The notes: generated by a model not told the origin, from the sequence alone. DNA of 8,211 bases from DATKMS01 sp041497995 (GCA_041497995.1 JBGQHM010000301.1:1-8211); one strand, 5' to 3'; positions 1-6,622 are shown, numbered from the stretch's first letter. Made by a program: numbers and translations.

Positions 1-4
1 CCAC

Positions 5-21
5 GCGGGTTTGAAACCCGC
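5..21. repeat. 17-bp perfect palindrome (8-bp arms, 1-nt centre)
   Basis: The arms GCGGGTTT and AAACCCGC flank a single central G, so the element reads almost the same on both strands. Further right, AAACCCGCC (14-22) can also pair imperfectly with GGCGGTTT (47-54), which gives a second, larger fold. It lies 37 bp beyond the stop codon of the minus-strand HAD gene. It could therefore be part of that gene's 3' end, but no T-tract follows it on the minus strand, so it is not a convincing intrinsic terminator. GC-rich palindromes around GGGTTT/AAACCC are common as dispersed intergenic repeats in several uncultured lineages (general knowledge). Only one copy is visible here, and the window edge cuts off the left flank. 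Confidence 0.5.
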
Positions 22-58
22 CGCTACGGCGCTCACCGTGGGCGCAGGCGGTTTGATG

Positions 59-805
59 CTATCCGATGCGTTCGAGCACCTCTGTGAGGTCGCTCACGAC
101 CGTACTCGGTTCAAGGCTGCGCCCCTCCGACTCGCGGTAGTTGGGAAACAGCGCCCGCTTGCCGCGCTCCATCAAGAGCGTGTTGATCCCCACCGCGCGG
201 CCGCCGACGATGTCTTCGAGGTACATGTCGCCGACGTGGAGCGTCTCCTGCGGCGCCACGCCGGCGCGGGCTAGCGTCACCTCGAAGATGCGGCGGTCGG
301 GCTTCTTCACGCCTTCGATCGCTGAGACCACCGTGAAATCGAGATACGGCGCGAGACCGAGACGTTCGAGAAAGCTCGGGAGGTTCGACGGCGCGTTCGA
401 CAACACACCGATGCGCAGGCCGCGCGCCCGCAAGGCGCGCAGCACGTCGACTACTTCGGGAAAGACGGTCCAATTGTCCTCGTTCCAGAATAGTTGCAGG
501 AAACGCTGGATCAGCCCTTCATGCGCCGCGGTGACGCCCATTTGCGCAAAGATGATCCCACCCATCTGCCCGAACATGCCGGCGAACTCCTCGTCCGAGT
601 CGGAGTAGCTAGCGCCGGCATGGAAGCGTTGCTCGGCGTACTCGGCAGCGGCACTCCACAACGACCGCACCAACTGCTCGCAGGTTTCGGGCGCCGTCGG
701 CACGCCAGCTTGCGCGCACAGGTCGGCGAAGATGTCCCACATGGATGCGCGCGGGTAGGCAAGCGTCCAACCAACATCGAGAGACAGTGCGCGGATCGTT
801 GCCAT
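59..805 (-). CDS. HAD-superfamily hydrolase (HDHD3/DREG-2-like), variant motif I
   Basis: A 248-aa cytosolic protein with the HAD core. Motif I is at residues 9-15 (LDVGWTL) with the predicted nucleophile Asp10. Motif II is Ser136 in VLSN. Motif III is the Lys167-Lys168 pair in KKPD. Motif IV is GDMYLED with Asp193 and Asp198. A helical cap insert lies between about residues 18 and 115, as in class C1 HADs, and the length is normal. The second motif I Asp, which is the general acid in phosphatases of this fold, is Gly12 here. The best family resemblance is to the HDHD3/DREG-2 subgroup, where this position also varies. Substrate unknown. The ATG at 805 was chosen because it gives a standard N-terminus; the open frame continues to 949 but would then overlap uppP. 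The gene is divergent from uppP with a 46-bp gap and has no clear Shine-Dalgarno. Confidence 0.88.
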   Translation of the reverse strand: MATIRALSLDVGWTLAYPRASMWDIFADLCAQAGVPTAPETCEQLVRSLWSAAAEYAEQRFHAGASYSDSDEEFAGMFGQMGGIIFAQMGVTAAHEGLIQRFLQLFWNEDNWTVFPEVVDVLRALRARGLRIGVLSNAPSNLPSFLERLGLAPYLDFTVVSAIEGVKKPDRRIFEVTLARAGVAPQETLHVGDMYLEDIVGGRAVGINTLLMERGKRALFPNYRESEGRSLEPSTVVSDLTEVLERIG

Positions 806-851
806 AGGGTGTCTGGAGCCTGCGCCCTGACTCCTGTATTGAGCAGGTCCC

Positions 852-1640
852 ATGATTATTCTCAAGGCTCTGATACTGGGTATCGTTGAAGGCGTCACCG
901 AGTTTCTCCCCGTCTCGTCGACCGGCCATCTCATCTTGGCGTCGGCCATCGTCGACTACCCGGAGAAGGCACGCGCCACGTTCGAGATCTTCATCCAACT
1001 CGGCGCGATCCTGGCCGTGGTGTGGCATTTCCGAGAACACCTCTTCGATCTGTTGAGTCGGGCAAGCTCCGAGGCGCCCGCGCGCGATCTGATCGGCAAG
1101 GTGTTGCTGGCTTTCGTCCCTGCCGCGGCGGTCGGGTTTCTGTTTCATCACGCCATTGAGGAGCACCTGTTCAGTCCGCTGTTCGTCGCCGCAACGTTGA
1201 TCATCGGCGGCGTCATCATCATCGCCGTAGAGCGCCGCGCCTGGCGGTTCACTGCCCATGCGATCGAGCGGATCAGCTGGGTGCAAGCGGCCTGGGTGGG
1301 CGTGGCGCAGATCCTGTCGCTGCTCCCGGGTGTGTCGCGCGCCGGGGCGACGATCATCGGCGGCATGTTCACCGGTCTCGATCGGCCAGCATCGACGCAG
1401 TTCTCGTTTTACCTCTCTATACCGACCCTGTTCGCTGCTAGTCTGTACAGCCTCTTCAAAGCCCGTCACGACCTCACCACGAGCGATGCCATGCCGCTGG
1501 CCGTCGGTTTCATCGCGGCGTTCGTCTCGGCGCTCATCGTCGTGCGCGCCTTCATCACCTTCGTCCAGCGCAACCGCTTCACCGTTTTCGGCTACTACCG
1601 CATCGCCATCGGTCTACTCGTGCTCGCACTCTTGCGTTGA
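852..1640 (+). CDS. uppP: Undecaprenyl-diphosphatase (UppP/BacA)
   Basis: A 262-aa integral membrane phosphatase that converts undecaprenyl diphosphate to the monophosphate. This recycles the lipid carrier for peptidoglycan and other envelope glycans; overproduction gives bacitracin resistance in known members. Both family signatures are present. The first is at 13-26 (EGVTEFLPVSSTGH) with catalytic-type Glu13 and Glu17, Ser23 and His26. The second is at 159-168 (PGVSRAGATI) with Arg163. Family members usually have SRSG in the second motif, so Ala164 is a mild variation. Alternating hydrophobic segments fit the usual multi-pass fold, and the length is typical. The ATG start is well fixed because an in-frame TGA lies at 840-842. 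The upstream AGGT at 845-848 is close and weak as a ribosome site. Transcribed away from the HAD gene and followed, 46 bp on, by the permease pair. Confidence 0.96.
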   Translation: MIILKALILGIVEGVTEFLPVSSTGHLILASAIVDYPEKARATFEIFIQLGAILAVVWHFREHLFDLLSRASSEAPARDLIGKVLLAFVPAAAVGFLFHHAIEEHLFSPLFVAATLIIGGVIIIAVERRAWRFTAHAIERISWVQAAWVGVAQILSLLPGVSRAGATIIGGMFTGLDRPASTQFSFYLSIPTLFAASLYSLFKARHDLTTSDAMPLAVGFIAAFVSALIVVRAFITFVQRNRFTVFGYYRIAIGLLVLALLR

Positions 1641-1665
1641 CGGCATCGACCCCTTCCCCTATGGT
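1637..1665 (+). promoter_or_regulatory. Sigma-70-like promoter for the permease pair
   Basis: TTGACG (1637-1642) and TATGGT (1660-1665) are separated by exactly 17 bp. This matches the -35/-10 consensus at 5 of 6 and 4 of 6 positions. The -35 box contains the TGA stop of uppP. Transcription would be expected to start near 1672, leaving about 15 nt before the permease ATG. This would let the transporters be transcribed independently of uppP. Predicted from sequence only. Confidence 0.5.
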
Positions 1666-1686
1666 GCGGCGACTTTTGAAGCCGCC

Positions 1687-3111
1687 ATGAGCCTGCGCCA
1701 ACAGTTATTCGCCGTGAAGAGCATGGCCCTCCTCGAAGAGGAGATGGCCAGCGAGAACCGTTTGCGCCGCGTGCTCGGGCCCGTGACGCTCACCGCGCTC
1801 GGCGTCGGTGCCATCATCGGCGCGGGCATCTTCGTGCTGACGGGCCTGGCGGCACACGACTACGCCGGCCCCGGCTTGATGCTGTCCTTCGTTATCGCCG
1901 GCCTCGGCTGCGCCTTCGCCGCGCTCTGCTACGCCGAGTTCGCGTCGATGATCCCGGTGGCAGGCAGCGCGTACACCTATGCCTACGCCACGATGGGCGA
2001 GCTGCTTGCCTGGATCATTGGATGGGATTTGATCCTCGAGTACGGCATGGCATCGAGCACCGTCGCGTACGGCTGGTCGAAGTACTTCCTGCACTTCATT
2101 GATCTGTTCGACCTGCACATCCCGCCGTTCCTGGCCTCCGATCCGTTCAGCACCCCAGGCGCGTGGTTCAACATGCCGGCTGCCGTCGTCGTCCTGTTGG
2201 TCACCGTCATCTTGGTGATCGGTATTCGCGAGAGTGCCAGCTTCAATGCGGCGATGGTGGTTCTCAAGTTGGCGGTGGTGCTCTTCGTGATCGTTGCCGG
2301 CATCGCGCACGTCGACACGGCGCGCTGGTCGCCCTTCATGCCATACGGTTTCAAGGGCGTGGCCAGTGGCGCCGCGTACGTCTTCTTCGCGTACATCGGC
2401 TTCGATTCCGTCTCGACGCACGCTGAGGAGGCACGCAACCCGCAGCGCGACGTGCCCATCGGGATCCTCACCTCGCTGTTTCTGTGTACGATCCTCTACA
2501 TCGCGGTCGCCGGTGTGCTCACCGGCATGGTTCCGTTCGCAGAGATCGACATCAACGCGCCGCTGGCCGCGGCATTTGCACGCTACGGGTTGTCCATTGC
2601 GGTGTTCATCATCTCGCTCGGCGCCGTTGCCGGCATCACCAGCGTCTTGTTGGTGCTGATGCTGAGCCAGCCGCGCGTGTTCTTCGCCATGGCACGCGAC
2701 GGTCTGCTGCCCTACAGCTTCTTCGGCCACGTGCATCCGCGCTTCCGCACCCCGTCGAAGGCCACCATTCTCACCGGCTCAGTGGTTGCCTTGGTCGCCG
2801 CGCTGTTTCCGATCCACGCGCTCGCCGAGATGGTGAACATAGGCACCCTGTTCGCGTTCGTTGTCGTGTGTATCGCGGTGTGGATCATGCGCTACACGAA
2901 CCCCAACCAACGCCGTCCGTTCCGCTGCCCGCTGGTGCCGGTGGTGCCGCTGCTCGGCATCTTGTTCAACGTCGGGCTAATGTTCTCGCTCGGCTGGCAC
3001 AACTGGTTGCGCCTTGGTGTCTGGCTCGCCGTCGGCCTCGTCATCTACTTCACCTACAGCCGGCACCACAGCAAGTTGGCGGCGTCGGCGCGGCACGCAG
3101 CGAACCGCTGA
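1687..3111 (+). CDS. APC-superfamily permease, cationic amino acid transporter (CAT) type
   Basis: A 474-aa inner-membrane secondary transporter, probably for amino acid uptake. The soluble N-terminus (LFAVKS near residue 7, then basic RLRRVLGP at 25-32) is the hallmark of bacterial CAT-family members such as YfnA and GkApcT. The unwound TM1 glycine motif GAIIGAGIF is at 41-49. FFAYIGFDSV (233-242), followed by EEARNPQRDVP (247-257), is the conserved TM6/loop region of this family. About 12 hydrophobic segments can be counted, and the loop RDGLLP is at 337-342. The ATG at 1687 is chosen because it gives the family N-terminus; the open frame runs back to 1258, but that stretch lies antiparallel or out of frame within uppP. 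No good Shine-Dalgarno is seen. A promoter-like sequence lies just upstream, and the second permease follows 4 bp later. Substrate (for example Arg/Lys/Ala) cannot be decided. Confidence 0.93.
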   Translation: MSLRQQLFAVKSMALLEEEMASENRLRRVLGPVTLTALGVGAIIGAGIFVLTGLAAHDYAGPGLMLSFVIAGLGCAFAALCYAEFASMIPVAGSAYTYAYATMGELLAWIIGWDLILEYGMASSTVAYGWSKYFLHFIDLFDLHIPPFLASDPFSTPGAWFNMPAAVVVLLVTVILVIGIRESASFNAAMVVLKLAVVLFVIVAGIAHVDTARWSPFMPYGFKGVASGAAYVFFAYIGFDSVSTHAEEARNPQRDVPIGILTSLFLCTILYIAVAGVLTGMVPFAEIDINAPLAAAFARYGLSIAVFIISLGAVAGITSVLLVLMLSQPRVFFAMARDGLLPYSFFGHVHPRFRTPSKATILTGSVVALVAALFPIHALAEMVNIGTLFAFVVVCIAVWIMRYTNPNQRRPFRCPLVPVVPLLGILFNVGLMFSLGWHNWLRLGVWLAVGLVIYFTYSRHHSKLAASARHAANR

Positions 3112-3115
3112 CGCA

Positions 3116-4540
3116 GTGACCGAGCCCGTCTCGTCGCCCGGCTTCGTGCGCGGCCTCGGCCTGTGGGATGCCACTGCGGTCGTCGCCGGGTCGATGATCG
3201 GGTCCGGCATCTTCATCGTCTCTGCCGACATCGCGCGCCAGGTCGGCGCACCGGGATGGTTGCTCGTTGTCTGGGGCCTGAGTGCCGTGATGACGATCAT
3301 CGGCGCCCTCAGCTACGGCGAGCTCGCCGCCATGATGCCGCACGCCGGCGGGCAGTACGTCTATCTGCGTGAAGCCTACGGACCGCTCGCCGGCTTCCTG
3401 TTCGGGTGGACGCTCTTTCTGGTGATCCAAGCGGGCACCATCGCTGCCGTGTCCGTTGCGTTCGCGAAGTTCAGCGCCGCGCTGCTGCCGGCATTCGACT
3501 CAGCCTTCCGCGTCGGGCCGCTCTCCGTCTCGGCACAGCAGTGTCTCGGCATCGTGGTGATCGCCGTTCTCACGGCGGCCAACTGCAACGGGCTACACAC
3601 CGGGCGCTGGGTGCAGAACGTGTTCACGGCCACAAAGGTCGGCGCTGTGATCGCGCTGGTCGCTTTCGGTGCGATCCTCGGCCGCAATGCCAGCGCGATG
3701 CAGGCGAACCTCAGCAACTTCTGGGGAACCACGCCATTCTCGCTCTCGTTGTTACCGCTCGTCGGTGCGGCGATGGTGGGCGCGCTGTTTTCCTCCGACG
3801 CGTGGAACAACATCACCTTCGCGGCCGCCGAGGTTCGCGACCCGGCACGCACGGTACCGTTGAGCTTGATGATCGGCACGAGCGTGGTGTCGATACTGTA
3901 CATCGCCGCCAACCTCGTCTACCTCGGGGCGCTACCGCTTGTCGGACACGCCGGCGGAGCGACGCCGCTGGCGCGGGGTATCGAGTTCGCCGCCAGCGAT
4001 CGCGTGGCAACCGCCGCCATCGAGGTCACGCTCGGCCACGGCGGCGCCGTCGTCATGGCACTCGCCATCATGATCTCGACGTTCGGGTGCGTGAACGGGC
4101 TCATCTTGGCTGGCGCGCGGGTCTACTACGCGATGGCGCAGGACGGGTTGTTCTTCCCCGCCGCCGGCTTCCTCAACACCCGCCGCGTCCCCGCTGCGGC
4201 GTTGGTGTTGCAGGGCATCTGGGCCTCGCTGCTCACGCTCTCCGGAACGTACGGCGATCTGCTCGACTATGTGATTTTCGCGGCGCTGCTGTTCTACGTC
4301 CTGACGGTGGGCGCCGTCTTCGTGCTGCGTCGCACGCAACCTGACGTGCCGCGGCCATATCGAGCGATCGGGTTTCCGATCGTGCCCGCGGCCTACATCA
4401 CCCTGGCCGCGTTGATCATGATCGACCTGCTCATCGTCAAGCCACGCTACACGTGGCCGGGGGTGCTGATCGTGGCGTCCGGGGTACCGGTCTTCTATTG
4501 GTGGCGCCGGCGTGTGCCGCAAGCGGCGCGACGTCACTGA
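3116..4540 (+). CDS. APC-superfamily permease, LAT/SteT-like amino acid transporter
   Basis: A 474-aa inner-membrane protein of the APC fold, distinct in sequence from its neighbour. TM1 carries GSMIGSGIF at 25-33. SYGELAAMMPHAGG (66-79) and YVYLREAYGP (81-90) are typical of the LAT-like/SteT-like branch. SSDAWNNI (226-233), followed by AEVRDPARTVP (238-248), is the TM6 region. About 12 hydrophobic segments end in a short basic tail (WWRRR, then ARRH). It probably exchanges or imports neutral amino acids, though the substrate is unknown. The GTG at 3116 is chosen because VTEPVSSPG leads directly into TM1 with normal length, and it sits 4 bp after the preceding stop, which suggests translational coupling; no Shine-Dalgarno is seen. 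An upstream TTG at 3014 would overlap the first permease by about 100 bp and is unlikely. The 3' end overlaps the convergent LysR gene by 7 bp. Confidence 0.92.
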   Translation: MTEPVSSPGFVRGLGLWDATAVVAGSMIGSGIFIVSADIARQVGAPGWLLVVWGLSAVMTIIGALSYGELAAMMPHAGGQYVYLREAYGPLAGFLFGWTLFLVIQAGTIAAVSVAFAKFSAALLPAFDSAFRVGPLSVSAQQCLGIVVIAVLTAANCNGLHTGRWVQNVFTATKVGAVIALVAFGAILGRNASAMQANLSNFWGTTPFSLSLLPLVGAAMVGALFSSDAWNNITFAAAEVRDPARTVPLSLMIGTSVVSILYIAANLVYLGALPLVGHAGGATPLARGIEFAASDRVATAAIEVTLGHGGAVVMALAIMISTFGCVNGLILAGARVYYAMAQDGLFFPAAGFLNTRRVPAAALVLQGIWASLLTLSGTYGDLLDYVIFAALLFYVLTVGAVFVLRRTQPDVPRPYRAIGFPIVPAAYITLAALIMIDLLIVKPRYTWPGVLIVASGVPVFYWWRRRVPQAARRH

Positions 4541-5436
4541 TCCTTGAGCTTCAGCAGATCTTCGCGCCGCAGCACGTCGATGAACTTCACCGCCGCGGGC
4601 GACAGATGGCGGCCCTTCTTGTGGACAATGCCGAGCGGCCGCAGAATCGTCTCGTCGGAGAGGTGAACCACCTTTAGCGTCCCGTGCTCGATCTCGTGCT
4701 GCACCGAGGCGAGCGGGATGATGGCGATGCCTTGTCCGATTTCCACCGCGCGCTTGATCGTCTCGATGTTGTCGTATTCGCCGACGTGGCGCACGTTGAC
4801 GTTGCGGTCCCTGAACAGTTGATCGGTCGCCTTCCGCGTGGAGATGTCGCGTTCGAAGCTCACGAAGGGCTCTCCATCCAACCGGCTGATGCCGACCTTC
4901 CGTTGCGTAGAGAGCGGGTGCTCCGGTGGGCACACCACCACCAGACGGTCTTCGCGAAACGGAATGACCGTCACCTGCGGATGCTTCGCCGGGTATGCCA
5001 CAATCCCCAGGTCGATGCGCCCGGCAATGGCATCCTCGTAAATCTTGTTCGGCCGCGAGTACTCGACGTGCACGTTGACCTGCGGGAAGTCCCGCAGATA
5101 CTCCTTCAAGTAGGGCGGTAACTCGTGCAGGCCGACGCTGTACACGATGGCGATGCGCAACGATCCGCTGACGACCTTGGCCGACTCCTGCAGCTGCGTG
5201 TCGATCTCGCGATACTTCTCGAGGATCTCACGGCTCGCCCGGTAAAGGATCTCACCCGCCGGCGTTGGCTTGGCACCGGAGCGCCCGCGTTCCAGCAGCT
5301 TGCAATGATACTTGGATTCGAGCGTACGGAGTTGCTGGCTGACAGCCGACTGAGTGATGAAGTTCTGCGAGGCGGCCATCGAGAAGCTGCCGGTTTCCAC
5401 CACGTCGCAGAAAACCTTGAGGGTCTCGATGTGCAC
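4534..5436 (-). CDS. LysR-family transcriptional regulator
   Basis: A 300-aa DNA-binding regulator. The winged helix-turn-helix is at about residues 2-60. It shows the LysR pattern of ETGSFSMAA (14-22), QSAVSQQLRTLE (29-40) and KLLERG (46-51), then the TPAG turn (58-61). The effector domain (about 91-300) has the periplasmic-binding-protein type II fold; GRIDLGIV (139-146) and EIGQGIAIIP (232-241) are conserved landmarks. Length is normal. The GTG at 5436 is the only sensible start: an in-frame TAA lies 9 nt further upstream (5446-5448) and the helix-turn-helix begins at once. LysR regulators usually bind the gap between themselves and a divergent target. That points to the small gene-gloB group, with the tail-to-tail permeases as a second possibility. 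The effector is unknown; the domain resembles the broad CysL/CynR/CbbR kind, which is not enough to name it. Confidence 0.95.
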   Translation of the reverse strand: MHIETLKVFCDVVETGSFSMAASQNFITQSAVSQQLRTLESKYHCKLLERGRSGAKPTPAGEILYRASREILEKYREIDTQLQESAKVVSGSLRIAIVYSVGLHELPPYLKEYLRDFPQVNVHVEYSRPNKIYEDAIAGRIDLGIVAYPAKHPQVTVIPFREDRLVVVCPPEHPLSTQRKVGISRLDGEPFVSFERDISTRKATDQLFRDRNVNVRHVGEYDNIETIKRAVEIGQGIAIIPLASVQHEIEHGTLKVVHLSDETILRPLGIVHKKGRHLSPAAVKFIDVLRREDLLKLKDQ

Positions 5437-5442
5437 GGGACC

Positions 5443-5470
5443 ACGTTAGCGGGGCTCATGGGGAAGTCAA
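5443..5470 (-). promoter_or_regulatory. Possible promoter of the LysR gene, leaderless spacing
   Basis: Read on the minus strand, TTGACT (5470-5465) is followed after 16 bp by TAACGT (5448-5443), and the GTG start of the LysR gene comes 6 nt later at 5436. The -35 matches well and the -10 only partly (TAxxxT). The predicted transcription start falls at or next to the start codon, so the mRNA would have little or no leader, in line with the absence of a Shine-Dalgarno. Confidence 0.35.
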
Positions 5471-5544
5471 TACACCGGCATGCATACTAATGTGGGGTCT
5501 CTGAGTCGAGGGGTCGGCCCTGGTACGACGTGGCGCATTCCGGC

Positions 5545-5550
5545 TATAGT
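5545..5550 (+). promoter_or_regulatory. -10-like TATAGT, 7 nt before the small gene
   Basis: TATAGT is a 5-of-6 match to the -10 consensus in an otherwise GC-rich stretch. It ends 7 nt before the ATG at 5558, so transcription would begin at the start codon (leaderless). No good -35 is seen 16-18 bp upstream, so an activator, possibly the divergent LysR protein, might be needed. The 121-bp gap (5437-5557) also holds a relatively AT-rich patch around GCATGCAT at 5478-5485, the most plausible place for a LysR operator. I cannot define the operator. Confidence 0.35.
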
Positions 5551-5557
5551 CTCGCTC

Positions 5558-5827
5558 ATGCGGGTGAAGGTCGAAGCGTACGCGGGGCACACGGCCAACG
5601 AACGGCCGTTGCGCTTCACGCTGGGCGATCGCACCATCGAGGTAACGGACGTTGTTGATCGCTGGTACGGCGATGCGGAGCGCTATTTTCGGGTGACCAG
5701 CAAGGACGGTGACGTCTACGTGCTCAAGTACTCCGATCGCGACGACTGCTGGGAGCTCGTGTCATTTACCCGCCAAGACTCGAAGGGCACGGACCCCAGC
5801 TGGGACACCGACAAGACCCTGCACTAG
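5558..5827 (+). CDS. Small conserved-looking protein of unknown function
   Basis: An 89-aa protein that I do not recognise by name. It is soluble, with no signal peptide or membrane segment, and looks rich in beta strands: VKVEAYAG (3-10), RPLRFTLGDRTIEV (16-29) with VVDRWYG (32-38) after it, RYFRVTSKDGDVYVLKY (42-58), and CWELVSF (64-70). The pattern 'RPxxFxLGxxxIEVxxVxDRWYG ... DGDxYxLxY ... WEL' feels like a small family found beside housekeeping genes, but I cannot name it. The tail after residue 71 is polar and probably disordered. There is one Cys (64). The ATG at 5558 is preferred over the in-frame ATG at 5480, because the extra 26 residues are unlike the rest and a -10-like box lies between the two. 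The stop is 21 bp before gloB, so the two are probably cotranscribed. Divergent from the LysR gene. Confidence 0.75.
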   Translation: MRVKVEAYAGHTANERPLRFTLGDRTIEVTDVVDRWYGDAERYFRVTSKDGDVYVLKYSDRDDCWELVSFTRQDSKGTDPSWDTDKTLH

Positions 5828-5835
5828 CTCGCACC

Positions 5836-5841
5836 GAGGAG
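5836..5841 (+). promoter_or_regulatory. Shine-Dalgarno of gloB
   Basis: GAGGAG lies 7 nt before the ATG at 5849. This is the strongest ribosome site in the window and fixes the gloB start. Confidence 0.8.
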
Positions 5842-5848
5842 ATCCTGC

Positions 5849-6622
5849 ATGCGGGTCATCCCGATCCCACAGCTCTCAGACAACTACGCGTATCTCGTCA
5901 TCGACGAGAACAGCCGTACCGCGGGCATCGTCGACTGTGCCGAAGCCGATGCGGTTCTACGGACCGTACGTGAGACCGGGGTCAATCTGGTCGCGATCCT
6001 CCCGACACATCACCACTGGGATCACATCGGTGGCAACGAAGACTTGCTCAAGCACCTGAAGCTGGACGTATACGGCTACGCGGGTGAGGGACATCGCATC
6101 CCCGGTTGCACCCGTGAAGTGAAGGACGGTGATACCATTCACGTCGGCGCGCTGGCGGCGCGTATCCTGTTCATTCCGGCGCACACCAGCGGTCATGTCG
6201 CCTACCACTTCGAACGCGAGCAGTCGGTATTCACCGGCGACACCTTGTTCGCCGGCGGTTGCGGGCGTCTCTTCGAAGGCGACGCCGCGATGATGCTGCG
6301 TTCGCTCTCGAAGCTCATGGCGCTGCCGGATGCCACCAAGGTCTACTTCGGCCACGAGTACACGGAAAAGAATCTCCGCTTCGCTCTGACCCTCGAGCCG
6401 AACAACAGCGAGCTGCAGAAGAAGCACGCGTGGGCCGTCGAGCAAACTGCGCGGCATCACCCCACGGTCCCAACGACCATCGCGTCGGAGAAGGCCACCA
6501 ACCCGGTCTTCCGCTGGAGCAGCGCCGTGCTGCGCGCCACTCTGCACCGCCAGTTCCCGGATCTGCCGCTGGATGACATCAGCGTCTTTGGCAAAACGCG
6601 CGCGCTGAAGGATGCGTTCTGA
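5849..6622 (+). CDS. gloB: Hydroxyacylglutathione hydrolase (glyoxalase II)
   Basis: A 257-aa cytosolic metallo-beta-lactamase-fold thioesterase. It hydrolyses S-lactoylglutathione to D-lactate and glutathione, the second step of methylglyoxal detoxification. The binuclear metal site is complete: THHHWDH gives His54, His56, Asp58 and His59; His116 is in TSGH, Asp131 in GDTLF and His169 in GHEYT. Glutathione-binding features of the true enzyme are also visible: Tyr171 after the last His, GCGRLFEG at 137-144 (Arg and Phe where the human enzyme has Lys and Tyr), and the C-terminal Arg251/Lys254 pair near the end (RALKDAF). The helical C-terminal domain (about 170-257), which separates GloB from general beta-lactamase-fold proteins, is present, and the length is typical. 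Probably cotranscribed with the small gene upstream. A glyoxalase I gene is not in the window. Confidence 0.96.
   Translation: MRVIPIPQLSDNYAYLVIDENSRTAGIVDCAEADAVLRTVRETGVNLVAILPTHHHWDHIGGNEDLLKHLKLDVYGYAGEGHRIPGCTREVKDGDTIHVGALAARILFIPAHTSGHVAYHFEREQSVFTGDTLFAGGCGRLFEGDAAMMLRSLSKLMALPDATKVYFGHEYTEKNLRFALTLEPNNSELQKKHAWAVEQTARHHPTVPTTIASEKATNPVFRWSSAVLRATLHRQFPDLPLDDISVFGKTRALKDAF

Noticed and set aside
806..949. Extended start of the HAD gene to 949
   Set aside because: It would add 48 residues antisense to uppP before a HAD motif that normally lies about 10 residues from the N-terminus.
1258..1686. N-terminal extension of the first permease back into uppP
   Set aside because: The extra 143 residues are Ser/Arg/Pro-rich, out of frame with uppP and unlike any APC N-terminus; the LFAVKS motif places the start at 1687.
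1705..2736. 343-aa minus-strand open frame inside the first permease
   Set aside because: Very rich in His, Asp, Glu, Arg and Gln with no hydrophobic core; it is the mirror of transmembrane codons, not a protein.
3406..4344. 312-aa plus-strand open frame within the second permease
   Set aside because: Arg/Gly-rich out-of-frame reading of the permease; no motif or start signal.
3932..4933. 333-aa minus-strand open frame across the second permease and the LysR gene
   Set aside because: Overlaps two well-supported genes, has no domain and has low-complexity charged composition.
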